This document shows, one piece after another, positions 31,153 through 41,383 of a DNA stretch of 48,583 nt. Origin of the DNA: Prevotella sp. (GTDB lineage Bacteria > Bacteroidota > Bacteroidia > Bacteroidales > Bacteroidaceae); contig JAIKWS010000095.1 in the NCBI GenBank assembly GCA_024684515.1, positions 1 through 48,583 on the forward strand. Reading direction: 5' to 3'. The notes below the pieces were generated by a model. It saw nothing but the letters and a program-made list of their open reading frames with translations, searched no databases and was not told where the DNA came from. Numbering within the stretch: position 1 is the first letter of the stretch; each line of letters opens with the position of its first letter. Made by a program: the position numbers and the translations under genes.

Positions 31153-34053
31153 ATGAAAAAACTATTACTGATGATGATGCCGCTGCTCATGCTGAGTGCC
31201 TGCGGTGGAAAGAAAAACTACGAAGAGGTGAAGGGCGACATGGCGCAGACGCGCATCTACACCCTGAAAAACGGTCTGAAGGTCTACCTCAGCGTAAACA
31301 AGGAGGAGCCACGCATACAGACCTACATCGCCGTGCGTACCGGTTCGAAGAACGATCCCGCAGAGACCACCGGACTGGCCCACTACCTGGAGCACCTGAT
31401 GTTCAAGGGCACGGATAAGTTCGGTGTGACGGATCCAAAAGCCGAGCAGCCCCTGCTCGACGACATTGAGCAGCGCTATGAGAAGTATCGCCAGCTCACC
31501 GATCCCGAAGAGCGCCGACAGGCCTATCACGGCATCGACTCCGTGAGCCAGGAGGCCGCCAAATACTTCATTCCCAATGAATACGACAAGCTGATGGCAG
31601 CCATCGGCGCCGAGGGTACCAATGCCTATACGTCGAACGATGTGACCTGCTATGTCGAGAACATCCCTTCGAACGAGGTAGAGAACTGGGCAAAGATACA
31701 GTCGGACCGCTTCCAGAATATGGTCATCCGCGGTTTCCACACCGAGCTGGAGGCCGTCTACGAGGAGTATAACATCCATCTGTCGAACGACGTCGACAAG
31801 GTGTTCACCGCCCTGCTGGCGAAGCTCTTCCCCACCCACCCCTATGGCACACAGACCACCATCGGCACGCAGGACCACCTGAAGAACCCCTCGATCACCA
31901 ATATCAAGAACTACTTCAACAAGTGGTATCGTCCCAACAACGTGGCCATCTGCATGGCCGGCGACCTAGACCCCGAGGAGACGATAGCCACCATCGAGAA
32001 ATACTTCGGACAATGGCAGCCCGGCGAGGACGTCAACCAGCCACAGTTCCCTGCCCAGCCTACGCTGACCGCCCCTGCCGACACCACCGTGGTAGGACAG
32101 GAGCAGGAGATGCTCTGGATGGGCTGGCGCTTTGACAATGCCGCCTCGCTGCAGGCCGACACGCTACAGGTCATCGAGTCGATGCTCAACAACGGTACCG
32201 CCGGACTCATAGACCTCGACATCAACCAGCAGATGCTGATGCTGGAAGCACAGGCTGCCAGCATGACCATGCAAGACTACTCAATCTTCCTGATGCTGGG
32301 CATACCCCGCGAAGGACAGGCACTCGACGAGGTACGACAGCTGCTGCTCGCAGAAGTGGAGAAGCTGAAGAACGGCGAGTTCAGCGACGACCTGCTGCCT
32401 TCTGTCATCAACAACCTGAAGCTGCAATACTACAACTCCCTGGAGAGCAACCAGGCCCGTGCCAACATGTATGTCGACGCCTTCATCAACGGCAAGCCCT
32501 GGCAGCAGGAGGTGGGACGCCTAGACCGCATATCAGGCATCACCAAACAGCAGATCGTGGACTTCGCACGCCAGCACTTCACCGATGGCTACGCCTGCGT
32601 CAGCAAGCAGCAGGGCGTCGACGAGACACAGAAGAAGATCGACAAGCCACAGATTACGCCTATCCCCACCAATCGCGACTATATCAGCGACTTCGTGAAG
32701 GAGATCCAGAGCAGCGAGGTGAAACCCATCGAGCCTGTCTTCGTCGACTTCAAGCGCGACATCACCTTCGACCAGATCAAGGACACCAAGCTCCCCATGG
32801 TCTATGTCCAGAACAAGGAGAACGGACGCTTCTCGCTCGTCTTCCTCTACGACTTCGGTGAGGATAGCGACGTGCGCTACACCTATGCTTCCGACTATAT
32901 CGACTACCTGGGCACCGACAAGCTCTCGGCCACCGAACTGAAGCAGCTGTTCTACAAGCTGGCCTGCAACTACAACATCAGCGTGGGTGCCCGCCGGATA
33001 ACCATCAACCTCAGCGGTCTGGCAGAGAACATGCCCGAGGCACTGGGACTGCTCGAGGACCTGTTGGCCAACGCCAAGGTCGACAACGATGCCTACCAAC
33101 AGTTTATCGCATTGCGCGAGAAGGCACGTATAGACAACAAGCTCGACCAGCAGCAGAACTTCTACTATCTGTTCAACTACGGTCTCTATGGCCCCTACAA
33201 CCCCTATCGCAACGCTCTGTCGGCACAGCAACTGGCCGAGACCGACCCACAGCAGCTCCTCGACCTGCTGAAGAACCTGAAGCAGTATGAGCACTCCGTA
33301 CTCTACTACGGACCCCTCAGCACCAGCGAGCTGTCGGAGGTCGTCAGCAGCAAGCACGTCACCGCAGCCGAACTGCAGCCTGTGCCGCAGGGCAAGCACT
33401 ACGTCATGCAGCCCACGCCCAGCAACGAGATCCTGCTGGCTCCCTATGATGCCAAGAACATCTATATGCGTATGATCCACAACGAACAGCGCCCATGGAA
33501 TGCCGACGAGGCTGCCATACAGGCACTCTTCAACGAGTACTACGGCGGCGGCATGAATACGGTGGTGTTCCAGGAGTTGCGCGAGACACGCGGACTAGCC
33601 TACAACGCCTTTGCCACCTATGTGGAGCCATCCTATCAGGACGAGTCTGAGGCATTCTTCACACACATCATCACGCAAAACGACAAGATGATGGACTGCG
33701 TACACCAGTTCCATAACATTCTCGACACCATTCCTGAGAGTGAGGCATCGTTCAAGGTGGCCAAGGAGGCGCTGACCAAGCGTCTGGCTAGCCAGCGTGC
33801 CACCAAGTTCGGACTGATCAACAGCTGGCTGGCTGCCCGTAACCTGGGCATAGACTACGACATCAACGAGCGCATCTACAAGGCGCTGCCTAGCCTGCAA
33901 CTCAGCGACATCGTCAAGTTCGAGCAGGAGCAGATAGCCCACAAGCCCTATCGCTACGTCATCCTGGGCGACGAGAAGGAACTCGACATCAAGTCCCTCG
34001 AGAAGATTGGTCCTATCCGCAGACTCACCACCGAAGAAATCTTCGGATATTAA
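31153..34053 (+). CDS. M16-family zinc metallopeptidase lipoprotein
   Basis: A 966-residue protein with a lipoprotein signal (LMLSAC, Cys17). The inverted zinc motif H77-YLE-H81 and the distal Glu in ELEAVYEEYN (about 195) make the N-terminal half active. The second half has the inactive-domain features, including a YGGGMNTVVFQELRETRGLAYN block that binds substrate. M16 peptidases of this double-length form degrade peptides up to about 70 residues inside a clamshell chamber. It is attached to a membrane, probably facing the periplasm. It is 37 bases after hypE and 18 bases before the SNF2 gene, so it may share their transcript, but a separate promoter cannot be excluded. Confidence 0.92.
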   Translation: MKKLLLMMMPLLMLSACGGKKNYEEVKGDMAQTRIYTLKNGLKVYLSVNKEEPRIQTYIAVRTGSKNDPAETTGLAHYLEHLMFKGTDKFGVTDPKAEQPLLDDIEQRYEKYRQLTDPEERRQAYHGIDSVSQEAAKYFIPNEYDKLMAAIGAEGTNAYTSNDVTCYVENIPSNEVENWAKIQSDRFQNMVIRGFHTELEAVYEEYNIHLSNDVDKVFTALLAKLFPTHPYGTQTTIGTQDHLKNPSITNIKNYFNKWYRPNNVAICMAGDLDPEETIATIEKYFGQWQPGEDVNQPQFPAQPTLTAPADTTVVGQEQEMLWMGWRFDNAASLQADTLQVIESMLNNGTAGLIDLDINQQMLMLEAQAASMTMQDYSIFLMLGIPREGQALDEVRQLLLAEVEKLKNGEFSDDLLPSVINNLKLQYYNSLESNQARANMYVDAFINGKPWQQEVGRLDRISGITKQQIVDFARQHFTDGYACVSKQQGVDETQKKIDKPQITPIPTNRDYISDFVKEIQSSEVKPIEPVFVDFKRDITFDQIKDTKLPMVYVQNKENGRFSLVFLYDFGEDSDVRYTYASDYIDYLGTDKLSATELKQLFYKLACNYNISVGARRITINLSGLAENMPEALGLLEDLLANAKVDNDAYQQFIALREKARIDNKLDQQQNFYYLFNYGLYGPYNPYRNALSAQQLAETDPQQLLDLLKNLKQYEHSVLYYGPLSTSELSEVVSSKHVTAAELQPVPQGKHYVMQPTPSNEILLAPYDAKNIYMRMIHNEQRPWNADEAAIQALFNEYYGGGMNTVVFQELRETRGLAYNAFATYVEPSYQDESEAFFTHIITQNDKMMDCVHQFHNILDTIPESEASFKVAKEALTKRLASQRATKFGLINSWLAARNLGIDYDINERIYKALPSLQLSDIVKFEQEQIAHKPYRYVILGDEKELDIKSLEKIGPIRRLTTEEIFGY

Positions 34054-34071
34054 TCCCGCCACTTACAACAT

Positions 34072-37000
34072 ATGGATGAAATATACAAGAAATACCTACA
34101 CCTATCAGCAGAGCAGCTCAAACTGCTCTGCTTTTTAGCCTATCTCGGAAAGAGCAAAAGCCATAAGCCAATGGCCAAATACGGCAATGACGAGAAGCTA
34201 ACTTCCAGACAGCTGCTATCCTTACTCTCCACCCTGAAGCCCTACTTCTATGCTTACTACTATTACGACACGGATTACGACCTGACAGAGATACATCAAG
34301 CACCGCTGCTTGTCTATCTCCTCTGCGAGCACCCCGACTGGCTACGCACCTTTGAACAGAGATACATACAGTATCAGTCGGAACCGATGAAAGAGCTCAT
34401 CGCCCAGCTGCGACTATGCATGATGGGACGCTTCGAGGGCGGCAAAACAAGAATCACCAAAGGATCGATTTGCGATATCCTGATTCCGCTGAGCATGAAC
34501 AAGGCGTTCCTACCACTGATGAAAACCATATCGGCCGATCTGATCCTCAGTTTCATTGACATGGCAGAGTCCTACCATATAAAAAACGACTTCGACGACA
34601 CCGATGACATACTAGGAAGCCTGGCCCGCGAATACTACCTGCAGCTGAGTCCGTCACTGGCCTCGATACTGAAGTCTGTCATAGCCTTCTACAACTATAT
34701 CAAACGAGGGGAGTACGATGCCAGTGCTACCGCATACAACATTGTTTACTCAAACCTGCTGGCAGCATTCCATTCACTCTACACCTGCGACTATGCGACA
34801 GCATTCAAGCAGATGACACAGGCCATGCGCAATCACAACGAGAACCGTATCGACAGGTACAAGGGTTACTTCAATATTACCGTCTGCAACTATGCCCTCG
34901 TCATGGCCTATCACCTCTATGAGAAAGACCAGCACAAGAAGCTGTCGGCTCTTGTAAAAAAGGACTATTTCATCAATAACGCTGAGTTTTTCCCGTTTGT
35001 GCAACTGGCACAATATCTCCTTGACGGATTACAGTCTATGAAGTCAAAGGTGAATAGTTTTCTGAAGGCCTGCACATATCCCACCAATCAGTATTTCGCA
35101 CTCTTGCTGGTACGTTTCTTCCATTTAGACGTCAACCTGCCCTCTACCGTCACCACCATTCCCCGCCTGCACTTCCTACGCCACGAACTGTCGCAATGGC
35201 TGGAGCTGAGCGACAAAGAGCGCCAACAGCTCGAGAAGGAGTATGACGGCAAGCCACTCATCACACACATACGCTTCAAGCAGCAATGGGAACTGGTGCT
35301 TGAAGAGCTCAGCCCCAAGAACAACGTCGCCAACGACAGCGAGCAGAAGGCACGGGTGAGCTATGTCGTGAACAAAGACCGAGTAGAAATACGCGAACAG
35401 AACAGGCTGAAGAATGGAGGCTGGGGAGCAGGCAAGCGGATGACGATAGAGAGATTCCGCAAAGGAACGGATTTCATGAACGAAACAGACCGTAAGATTG
35501 CCGCATCCATACGAGGCTGGTTCAACCACGATATCGACGTCAGGATTATCATACCACATCTTGTTGGCTCCGACCGCGTCTACACAGGATGGTCGGCACC
35601 ACTAGAGCCGGTCACCATCGTCGAGGAGAAGCCATACCTCATCATCGAGCGCACCAAGAATGGCTTTACCGTCAAGTCCAACATGAACCCTAAAGACCTC
35701 GACAAGTCGGTAGTATATCGCAAAGACAACGACCACCAGTACTCCTTCATACCCCTGACACAGCAGCAACAGCTCTACTACAAGAAGATACTGGCCATAG
35801 AAATCTTCCCCCTAGAGGCAGAGGCCACGCTACGCCAGTTCCTGCCTAAGGTGAGCAATGTGGTGGAGGTACATAGCGACCTGGTGGAAGGCGGCTCCAC
35901 GTTGCAACAGCGCGACGGCTCGCCCATTCTATCACTCCAGGTGACGCCCATGGCTGGAACGCGGAATATGTTCATTCTCTACTGCATGGCACGTCCACTC
36001 CCCGACGGCATCACCCTCTTCGACCCAGGCATTGGCCTCAACCCCTGTGTGGCTGAAGCCGGCGGCACTCGCTATCAGGTGACGCGAGATATACGCAGAG
36101 AACGCAGCAACCTGAAGCAGCTGCAGACCTTCATCTACGACAACAACCTGATTGAAGGCAGTCAGGACATCGATACCATAGATGAGCCCTTCGCAGACCA
36201 CAAACCCGTCTATTTTTCGGCCGAGGAGCTACTGCAGACCATGCTGTTCATACAAGAGCATCCTGATAAATTCGCCATAGAGTGGCCTGAGGGAGGACAA
36301 CTAAACCTGAAGACTGCCGACACCAGCAAGTGGAATATCGGACTGAAATCGAAAAACGGATGGTTTGAGGTCGAGGGCGAGATCCCCATCGACGACGATA
36401 CCATCCTCACGGCTTCCCAGCTGTTGCAACTCGTTGCACAGAGCAGCCAGAAGGGGTTCATCCGCCTGGGCGAGGGACAGTTTATGGCTATTACCGAACG
36501 GTTGCGCAAACAGCTGGCACGACTCGAGAGTCTGACAACGAGCAATCGTGGTCATCTGCAAATCAGCGAGATGCATGCCTCACTACTAGGGGCGGCACTC
36601 TCAGGAGAGATCATGATCAAGCACGACAAGAAGATCGAGAAGCTGCAAGAGAAGATTGAAAAGAGCATGAGCCTGACTCCCACCGTGCCCAAGACGCTGA
36701 AGGCACAGCTGCGCGACTATCAGCAGGATGGCTTTCTATGGCTCTGCCGCATGACAGGATGGGGAGCTGGCGTCTGTCTGGCCGACGACATGGGACTGGG
36801 AAAGACCGTTCAGACCATCGCCTTCCTCCTGCATACACAACGGCAAGGGGCTGCACTCATCGCAGCACCGGCATCGGTAGTGCTTAACTGGCGTCGTGAA
36901 CTACAGCGGTTCGCACCGTCGCTGAATGTGGTGATTCTCAACTCGGCAGTCAACCGGCAGGAGACCATCCAGCAAGCCAGAGAGGGCGACGTCGTACTGA

Positions 37001-38076
37001 CCACCTACGGGCTCTTCGTCACCGAGGCTAGCCATCTGCAAGAGAAAGAGTGGAACACCATCTGCCTGGACGAGGCTCACGTCATCAAGAACCGCGACAC
37101 CAAGACCTCGCAGGCTGTCATGCAGCTCAAAGCCCACAACCGGATCATCCTCACGGGCACACCCGTTCAGAATCATCTTGGCGAACTGTGGAATCTCTAT
37201 CAGTTCATCAATCCTGGACTGCTGGGCAGCTACGACCAGTTCTCGCAGAAATATATCCTACCCATCGAACAGCAGGACAACAAAGAGCGTTCGAAGCAGT
37301 TGCGGCGCATCATCCGTCCCTTCATACTTCGTCGCACCAAGCAGGAGGTGATCGAAGAGCTACCTGAGAAGCAAGACATTATCATGCCTGTTGAACTGAG
37401 CGATGAGGAGATGGCCGTCTACGAGGTCATCCGCCGAAAGGCTAAGGAGTTGCTCGAGGAGGAGAAGGGCAGCAGTCCCAGCGTGAACACGCTCGCCGAG
37501 ATCACCCGTCTCAGACAGGCTGCCTGTGCCCCTCAGCTGGCTGAGAAGAAATGGGCAGGAGGCGAAAGTGCCAAGGTCACCCTGCTCATGCAACTAGTGA
37601 GCGAGATTACCGAGGGAGGCAACAGCGTGCTGGTTTTCAGCCAGTTCACATCGTTCCTCACCATCATCCGCAAGGCGCTCGACAAGGCTGGCGTCAAATA
37701 TGCCTATCTGGACGGCAGCGTGCCCATGGCGCAGCGCGACAAGCTGGTGCAGGAGTTCCAGCACGGGCTGCAACAGGTATTCCTCATCAGCCTCAAGGCA
37801 GGAGGACTGGGACTGAACCTCACAGGTGCCAACTACGTCATCCACCTCGACCCATGGTGGAATCCTGCCATCGAGCAACAGGCCACCGACCGCGCCTACC
37901 GCATTGGCCAGCAGCAAAATGTCACCGTCTACCACTTCATAGCCCAGCACACCATCGAAGAGAAGATCCTGCGACTGCATGAGACCAAGCGCAACCTGGC
38001 CGACGCCATGCTCGAGGGCACCAGCCAGAGCCATAAGCTGACAAGCCGCGATTTGCTCAACATGATTGCCGGATAG
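34072..38076 (+). CDS. SNF2-family helicase/ATPase
   Basis: A 1334-residue protein. The N-terminal about 850 residues are family-specific and poorly recognised, helical at first and beta-rich later. The ATPase core starts at about 880 (LRDYQQDGFLWLCRM), with the P-loop DDMGLGKT at about 905-912, DEAH at 1000-1003, LTGTPVQN, and the second lobe to about 1320 (VFSQFTSFL, LIS LKAGGLGLNLT, DPWWNPAIEQQATDRAYRIGQ, as motifs IV-VI). Bacterial members of this HepA/YqhH-like group are DNA translocases of unknown target, often linked to transcription recycling or repair. There are 18 bases to the upstream and 17 to the downstream gene. Confidence 0.95.
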   Translation: MDEIYKKYLHLSAEQLKLLCFLAYLGKSKSHKPMAKYGNDEKLTSRQLLSLLSTLKPYFYAYYYYDTDYDLTEIHQAPLLVYLLCEHPDWLRTFEQRYIQYQSEPMKELIAQLRLCMMGRFEGGKTRITKGSICDILIPLSMNKAFLPLMKTISADLILSFIDMAESYHIKNDFDDTDDILGSLAREYYLQLSPSLASILKSVIAFYNYIKRGEYDASATAYNIVYSNLLAAFHSLYTCDYATAFKQMTQAMRNHNENRIDRYKGYFNITVCNYALVMAYHLYEKDQHKKLSALVKKDYFINNAEFFPFVQLAQYLLDGLQSMKSKVNSFLKACTYPTNQYFALLLVRFFHLDVNLPSTVTTIPRLHFLRHELSQWLELSDKERQQLEKEYDGKPLITHIRFKQQWELVLEELSPKNNVANDSEQKARVSYVVNKDRVEIREQNRLKNGGWGAGKRMTIERFRKGTDFMNETDRKIAASIRGWFNHDIDVRIIIPHLVGSDRVYTGWSAPLEPVTIVEEKPYLIIERTKNGFTVKSNMNPKDLDKSVVYRKDNDHQYSFIPLTQQQQLYYKKILAIEIFPLEAEATLRQFLPKVSNVVEVHSDLVEGGSTLQQRDGSPILSLQVTPMAGTRNMFILYCMARPLPDGITLFDPGIGLNPCVAEAGGTRYQVTRDIRRERSNLKQLQTFIYDNNLIEGSQDIDTIDEPFADHKPVYFSAEELLQTMLFIQEHPDKFAIEWPEGGQLNLKTADTSKWNIGLKSKNGWFEVEGEIPIDDDTILTASQLLQLVAQSSQKGFIRLGEGQFMAITERLRKQLARLESLTTSNRGHLQISEMHASLLGAALSGEIMIKHDKKIEKLQEKIEKSMSLTPTVPKTLKAQLRDYQQDGFLWLCRMTGWGAGVCLADDMGLGKTVQTIAFLLHTQRQGAALIAAPASVVLNWRRELQRFAPSLNVVILNSAVNRQETIQQAREGDVVLTTYGLFVTEASHLQEKEWNTICLDEAHVIKNRDTKTSQAVMQLKAHNRIILTGTPVQNHLGELWNLYQFINPGLLGSYDQFSQKYILPIEQQDNKERSKQLRRIIRPFILRRTKQEVIEELPEKQDIIMPVELSDEEMAVYEVIRRKAKELLEEEKGSSPSVNTLAEITRLRQAACAPQLAEKKWAGGESAKVTLLMQLVSEITEGGNSVLVFSQFTSFLTIIRKALDKAGVKYAYLDGSVPMAQRDKLVQEFQHGLQQVFLISLKAGGLGLNLTGANYVIHLDPWWNPAIEQQATDRAYRIGQQQNVTVYHFIAQHTIEEKILRLHETKRNLADAMLEGTSQSHKLTSRDLLNMIAG

Positions 38077-38093
38077 AACAACATGCTCGCAAT

Positions 38094-38678
38094 ATGAAGA
38101 ATACGATCATTGCTACACTCTTCTTACTGATGATAAATGGATGTGGAGGCCAGAACGGGAATGCCGACAACAGGTCGATAGCGGAGTTGACGTCAAAAAT
38201 GACCAACGACGATGCCAGGCGCCTGATGCGACAAGCCATCACCCTCGACCAGCGTCACCAATATATACAGGCTGCCTGCTGCTATCGCCTGGCGGCAGAG
38301 CTAGGCCTTTCCGAAGCACAGAACAATCTTGGCGTGATGTACAAGGACGGACAGGGTGTGCTGCGCGACTATGCTGAAGCCGCCAAGTGGTTCCTGCGGG
38401 CAGCAGAGCAAGACAACATCCTGGCACAGTCGAACCTGGGATGGCTCTACCAGGCAGGCAAGGGTGTGGCTCGCGACTTTGCCGAAGCCCGCAAGTGGTA
38501 TCTCGCTGCTGCCTGTCGTGGACATGCTGCCGCACAAAACAATCTGGGTACTCTCTATCGCGACGGACAGGGAGTACCCCAGAATCATGACTCTGCACGC
38601 TATTGGTTTGAACAGGCCGCAGCACAGGATATGGCCTTGGCCCGGCGCAACCTGGAAAAGATGAAAGGTGAGCAGTAA
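38094..38678 (+). CDS. Sel1-repeat lipoprotein
   Basis: A 194-residue protein with a lipoprotein signal (LLMINGC, Cys17). Residues about 60-190 contain three or four Sel1-like repeats of 36 residues: AQNNLGVMYKDGQGV, AQSNLGWLYQAGKGV, AQNNLGTLYRDGQGV, each followed by a D-(Y/F/H)-x-x-A-x-x-W(F/Y) helix. These repeats bind proteins. It is last in the hypD-side gene run and convergent with the GH9 gene 31 bases away. Confidence 0.9.
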   Translation: MKNTIIATLFLLMINGCGGQNGNADNRSIAELTSKMTNDDARRLMRQAITLDQRHQYIQAACCYRLAAELGLSEAQNNLGVMYKDGQGVLRDYAEAAKWFLRAAEQDNILAQSNLGWLYQAGKGVARDFAEARKWYLAAACRGHAAAQNNLGTLYRDGQGVPQNHDSARYWFEQAAAQDMALARRNLEKMKGEQ

Positions 38679-38709
38679 TTTTCTTCCCGCAGCCTTTCCA
38701 TAGGAGTCC

Positions 38710-40419
38710 TCACTCCGTAGCGTCCAGCCAGCACAGCAGGGCTACCAGCGAGGCATTCCAGTTGATAGCTATCTCGTTGGAGGCATAGCTGCCTGAGTGG
38801 TCGGCATACGACTCGTCAGGATGGTTTGACGGATAGGTGAACTCAGCACCATTCTTGTCCTGCTGCCCAGGGTTGGGACCACCCACCAGCATGCCTGGGA
38901 AGGGCGCCTCCACCTGATCGGCAGCCGAGATACGATGATGAGGATTCATGGCTGGCTGATCCCCGAAGCCTGTCACGAAGCAATAGCCCGTGGCATTACG
39001 ACCTAGCAGATAGTCAGCATTCTGCAAGGCATAGGGACGATACTTGCTGGTGCCCTGTAGCTGGTCGGCATAGAGCAAGGCCATTGCCGGACAGCAGCAG
39101 TTCTCTGCCAGACAGCCCCAGCCGAAATCACGTGGGCTATTGCCAAAGGGAGCATGGAACTGCGATGTGGGCACCTGCTTGACCAGCGTCTCACAATAGT
39201 CCATCAGCTGTGTCTTCATCGGAGCAAAGAGCGGGGCATCCTGCTTGGCTGCCAGCCATTCGTAGGCACCCAGCGAGGCCACATTACCCCAGGTGGGAGC
39301 CGTGAAGCGCTTGGGCTGATACTGGCGTGCAGCATCGAGATAGACTTGCTTGCCCGTCAGCCGCCATAGTGCCGATGCTGCCCAGAAGAACTCATCGCCG
39401 GCATTGTTGTCGCCATAGGTACCTGTGCTCACGCCGGGATTCTTCAGCTGCTCCTGATGATAGTAGGCCCTGGGATTGGCCACCGCCCATTGATAGGCGC
39501 GCTCAGCAACGGCTGCTGCCTGGGCAGCAAAGCCGGGATAGTCCTGGCTATAGGGCTCGTAAAGACGGGCAGCATCTGCCATCACGGCGGCAAAGTCGAG
39601 GGTGGCTGTCACGCTCTTCTGTACCACATAGCGTGGCTGCTTGCAGGCTGCCGGCATGATAAAGCCCTCGAAGTTGGGAGTGGTCAGCTTGTGGTAGACG
39701 CCACCGTCCTGTGGATCCTGCATGGTAAAGAGCCATTGCAGGTTGAACATCATCTCGTCGAGGAAGTCCGGCGTCTGGTTACCACTCTCCGGGATATCGG
39801 TCTTCAGGGCATTGAAATAGGCCGTCTGCTGTTCGTAGGCTGAGAACATCAGTCCGATGCTGAAGGCTGAGTTGACCACATATTTATTGTAGTCGCCAGC
39901 GTCGTACCATCCTAGTGGCGAGCTGATCACGGTACCGGCAGGCCGTAGTGACGATGCTGCCGACGGATGGATGAGCACACGCGTGTCAGGATGTCCCATC
40001 GGACGGTTGTACACGCCGCCACGGTCGATGGCCACTCCCGAGCGGATGAGGTAGAAGAGTCGCAGCGATGAGTTGGCAATCTTCCGCAACGGATGCTCAG
40101 CCACGGTGATGGAGCATGCCTTGCGCTTGCCCATGCTAAGCTGATAGGTGCCCGTCTGCGAAGCATCGCCCAGATTGACCACATAGCGGGTCTTCCCCGA
40201 CCAGGGCGAGGTGCTCTTGCGCACCACTCTGGGTTTGGTCACCGTGCCGTCAGGGGCGGTCAGACGTAGCTTGCTACCTGGGTTAGCACCTTCTACGACC
40301 ACGATCTTTTCTTGCTGTGGGGCATAGCCCACCTGATTGCGACGGATAGTGACGTCGTCTGCTGCTTGCATACCCAGGGCTGCGCACAGCATTGCAATGG
40401 TTACATTTAGTCTGTTCAT
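38710..40419 (-). CDS. Glycoside hydrolase family 9 endoglucanase
   Basis: A 569-residue protein with a signal peptide (MNRLNVTIAMLCAALGMQA). The N-terminal Ig-like cellulase domain covers about 22-110 (RRNQVGYAPQQEKIVVV). The GH9 barrel follows. GWYDAGDYNKYV gives the base aspartates D173 and D176. NPHHR and the terminal DHSGSYASNEIAINWN with proton donor E549 are the other family signatures. Substrates are usually cellulose, xyloglucan-type or mixed-linkage beta-glucans. It starts 24 bases after the preceding membrane-protein gene and ends the minus-strand operon. Confidence 0.95.
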   Translation of the reverse strand: MNRLNVTIAMLCAALGMQAADDVTIRRNQVGYAPQQEKIVVVEGANPGSKLRLTAPDGTVTKPRVVRKSTSPWSGKTRYVVNLGDASQTGTYQLSMGKRKACSITVAEHPLRKIANSSLRLFYLIRSGVAIDRGGVYNRPMGHPDTRVLIHPSAASSLRPAGTVISSPLGWYDAGDYNKYVVNSAFSIGLMFSAYEQQTAYFNALKTDIPESGNQTPDFLDEMMFNLQWLFTMQDPQDGGVYHKLTTPNFEGFIMPAACKQPRYVVQKSVTATLDFAAVMADAARLYEPYSQDYPGFAAQAAAVAERAYQWAVANPRAYYHQEQLKNPGVSTGTYGDNNAGDEFFWAASALWRLTGKQVYLDAARQYQPKRFTAPTWGNVASLGAYEWLAAKQDAPLFAPMKTQLMDYCETLVKQVPTSQFHAPFGNSPRDFGWGCLAENCCCPAMALLYADQLQGTSKYRPYALQNADYLLGRNATGYCFVTGFGDQPAMNPHHRISAADQVEAPFPGMLVGGPNPGQQDKNGAEFTYPSNHPDESYADHSGSYASNEIAINWNASLVALLCWLDATE

Positions 40420-40443
40420 AGTTGTTGAAATATTGAATGTTGG

Positions 40444-41328
40444 TTAAAAGAATACGCCAAAGCTAAGCTGGTTCATCTCGGGTCCACGGTTGTCTTTGAA
40501 GAATTTCATCGGACTGTACTTACAGTAGAGGGAGGGCAGCCACGGGGTTTTCACCTTCACGATAGCATCCACGGTGAACGGACGGGTTCCGATCTTCTTC
40601 AGGGAGATGCTGTGGTCTTCATTTCCTGTTTCATATCCATAACTGGCATAGGTATGGAAGTTCCAGTTGACGATAGCTCCCACGGTGAGTCCCCAGTCGC
40701 AATCCTGGTCGAAATAGTGGGTAAAGGTAAGTGGCAGCTGCAGGGCGAACACTTTGAGCTTGGTCGACGAGCTCTTCTGTCCTGCCGGATAGGGTGTGAG
40801 CGCCATCATGTCGCCCGTTTTTGTCCAGTACGACTTCTTGTCGGAGGCAAACGACCGCCATTCCAATGCCCAGCCGATACCCCATTCGTTATGCTTGCCA
40901 TAGGGATGCCAATAGGCTGTCCAGCCCAGGCCTAGCGCAAACGACGGCCATAGCTTGAAGTCGTAGCCGTCAGGAGTACCCACCATTGTGTTCAAACCCA
41001 GATTGAAATGTCCCCTGCCTTCCCATTCCGAGTCGCTGCCGTTCTTTTTCCTGAAGACGATTTTATTGAAATCACGAACATTCATCATGGTGCGTCTCAC
41101 CGCCGACGAGTCGGGGATGCTGATGCGCTGCACGTATTGGAAATCGGGCTCACCCTTCCTGCCATTCATGACGATACGCTGAACGGTGTCGCGGGTTTCG
41201 ATTTTCACCTTGTTGACATCTTCTATCACTAGTGTGTCGCTCACCTCACCAGCAGAGACTGGTGCGCTCAGACATCCCAAAAGGATAGCTGCCCATAGTT
41301 TCTTTGACATTTTCTTCATTTTTTCCAT
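40444..41328 (-). CDS. Predicted outer-membrane beta-barrel-like protein
   Basis: A 294-residue protein with a signal peptide (...LWAAILLGCLSAPVSAG). After an N-terminal 80-residue soluble region (DTLVIEDVNKVKIETRDTVQRIVMNG) come alternating strands rich in Trp/Tyr/Phe (FNLGLNTMVG, FALGLGWTAYWHPYG, GIGWALEWRSF, VFALQLPLTFTHYF, GLTVGAIVNWNFHTYASYG), ending with a C-terminal Phe (SFGVFF), as expected for an outer-membrane barrel of about ten strands. The family is not recognised. It lies between an unknown secreted protein and GH9, and could be a surface or glucan-binding partner. Confidence 0.6.
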   Translation of the reverse strand: MEKMKKMSKKLWAAILLGCLSAPVSAGEVSDTLVIEDVNKVKIETRDTVQRIVMNGRKGEPDFQYVQRISIPDSSAVRRTMMNVRDFNKIVFRKKNGSDSEWEGRGHFNLGLNTMVGTPDGYDFKLWPSFALGLGWTAYWHPYGKHNEWGIGWALEWRSFASDKKSYWTKTGDMMALTPYPAGQKSSSTKLKVFALQLPLTFTHYFDQDCDWGLTVGAIVNWNFHTYASYGYETGNEDHSISLKKIGTRPFTVDAIVKVKTPWLPSLYCKYSPMKFFKDNRGPEMNQLSFGVFF

Positions 41329-41383
41329 TTCATGTTCTGGATTCTTGTATTACGTTTGCCAGGTCCCTGATGCTGTGGCGCTA

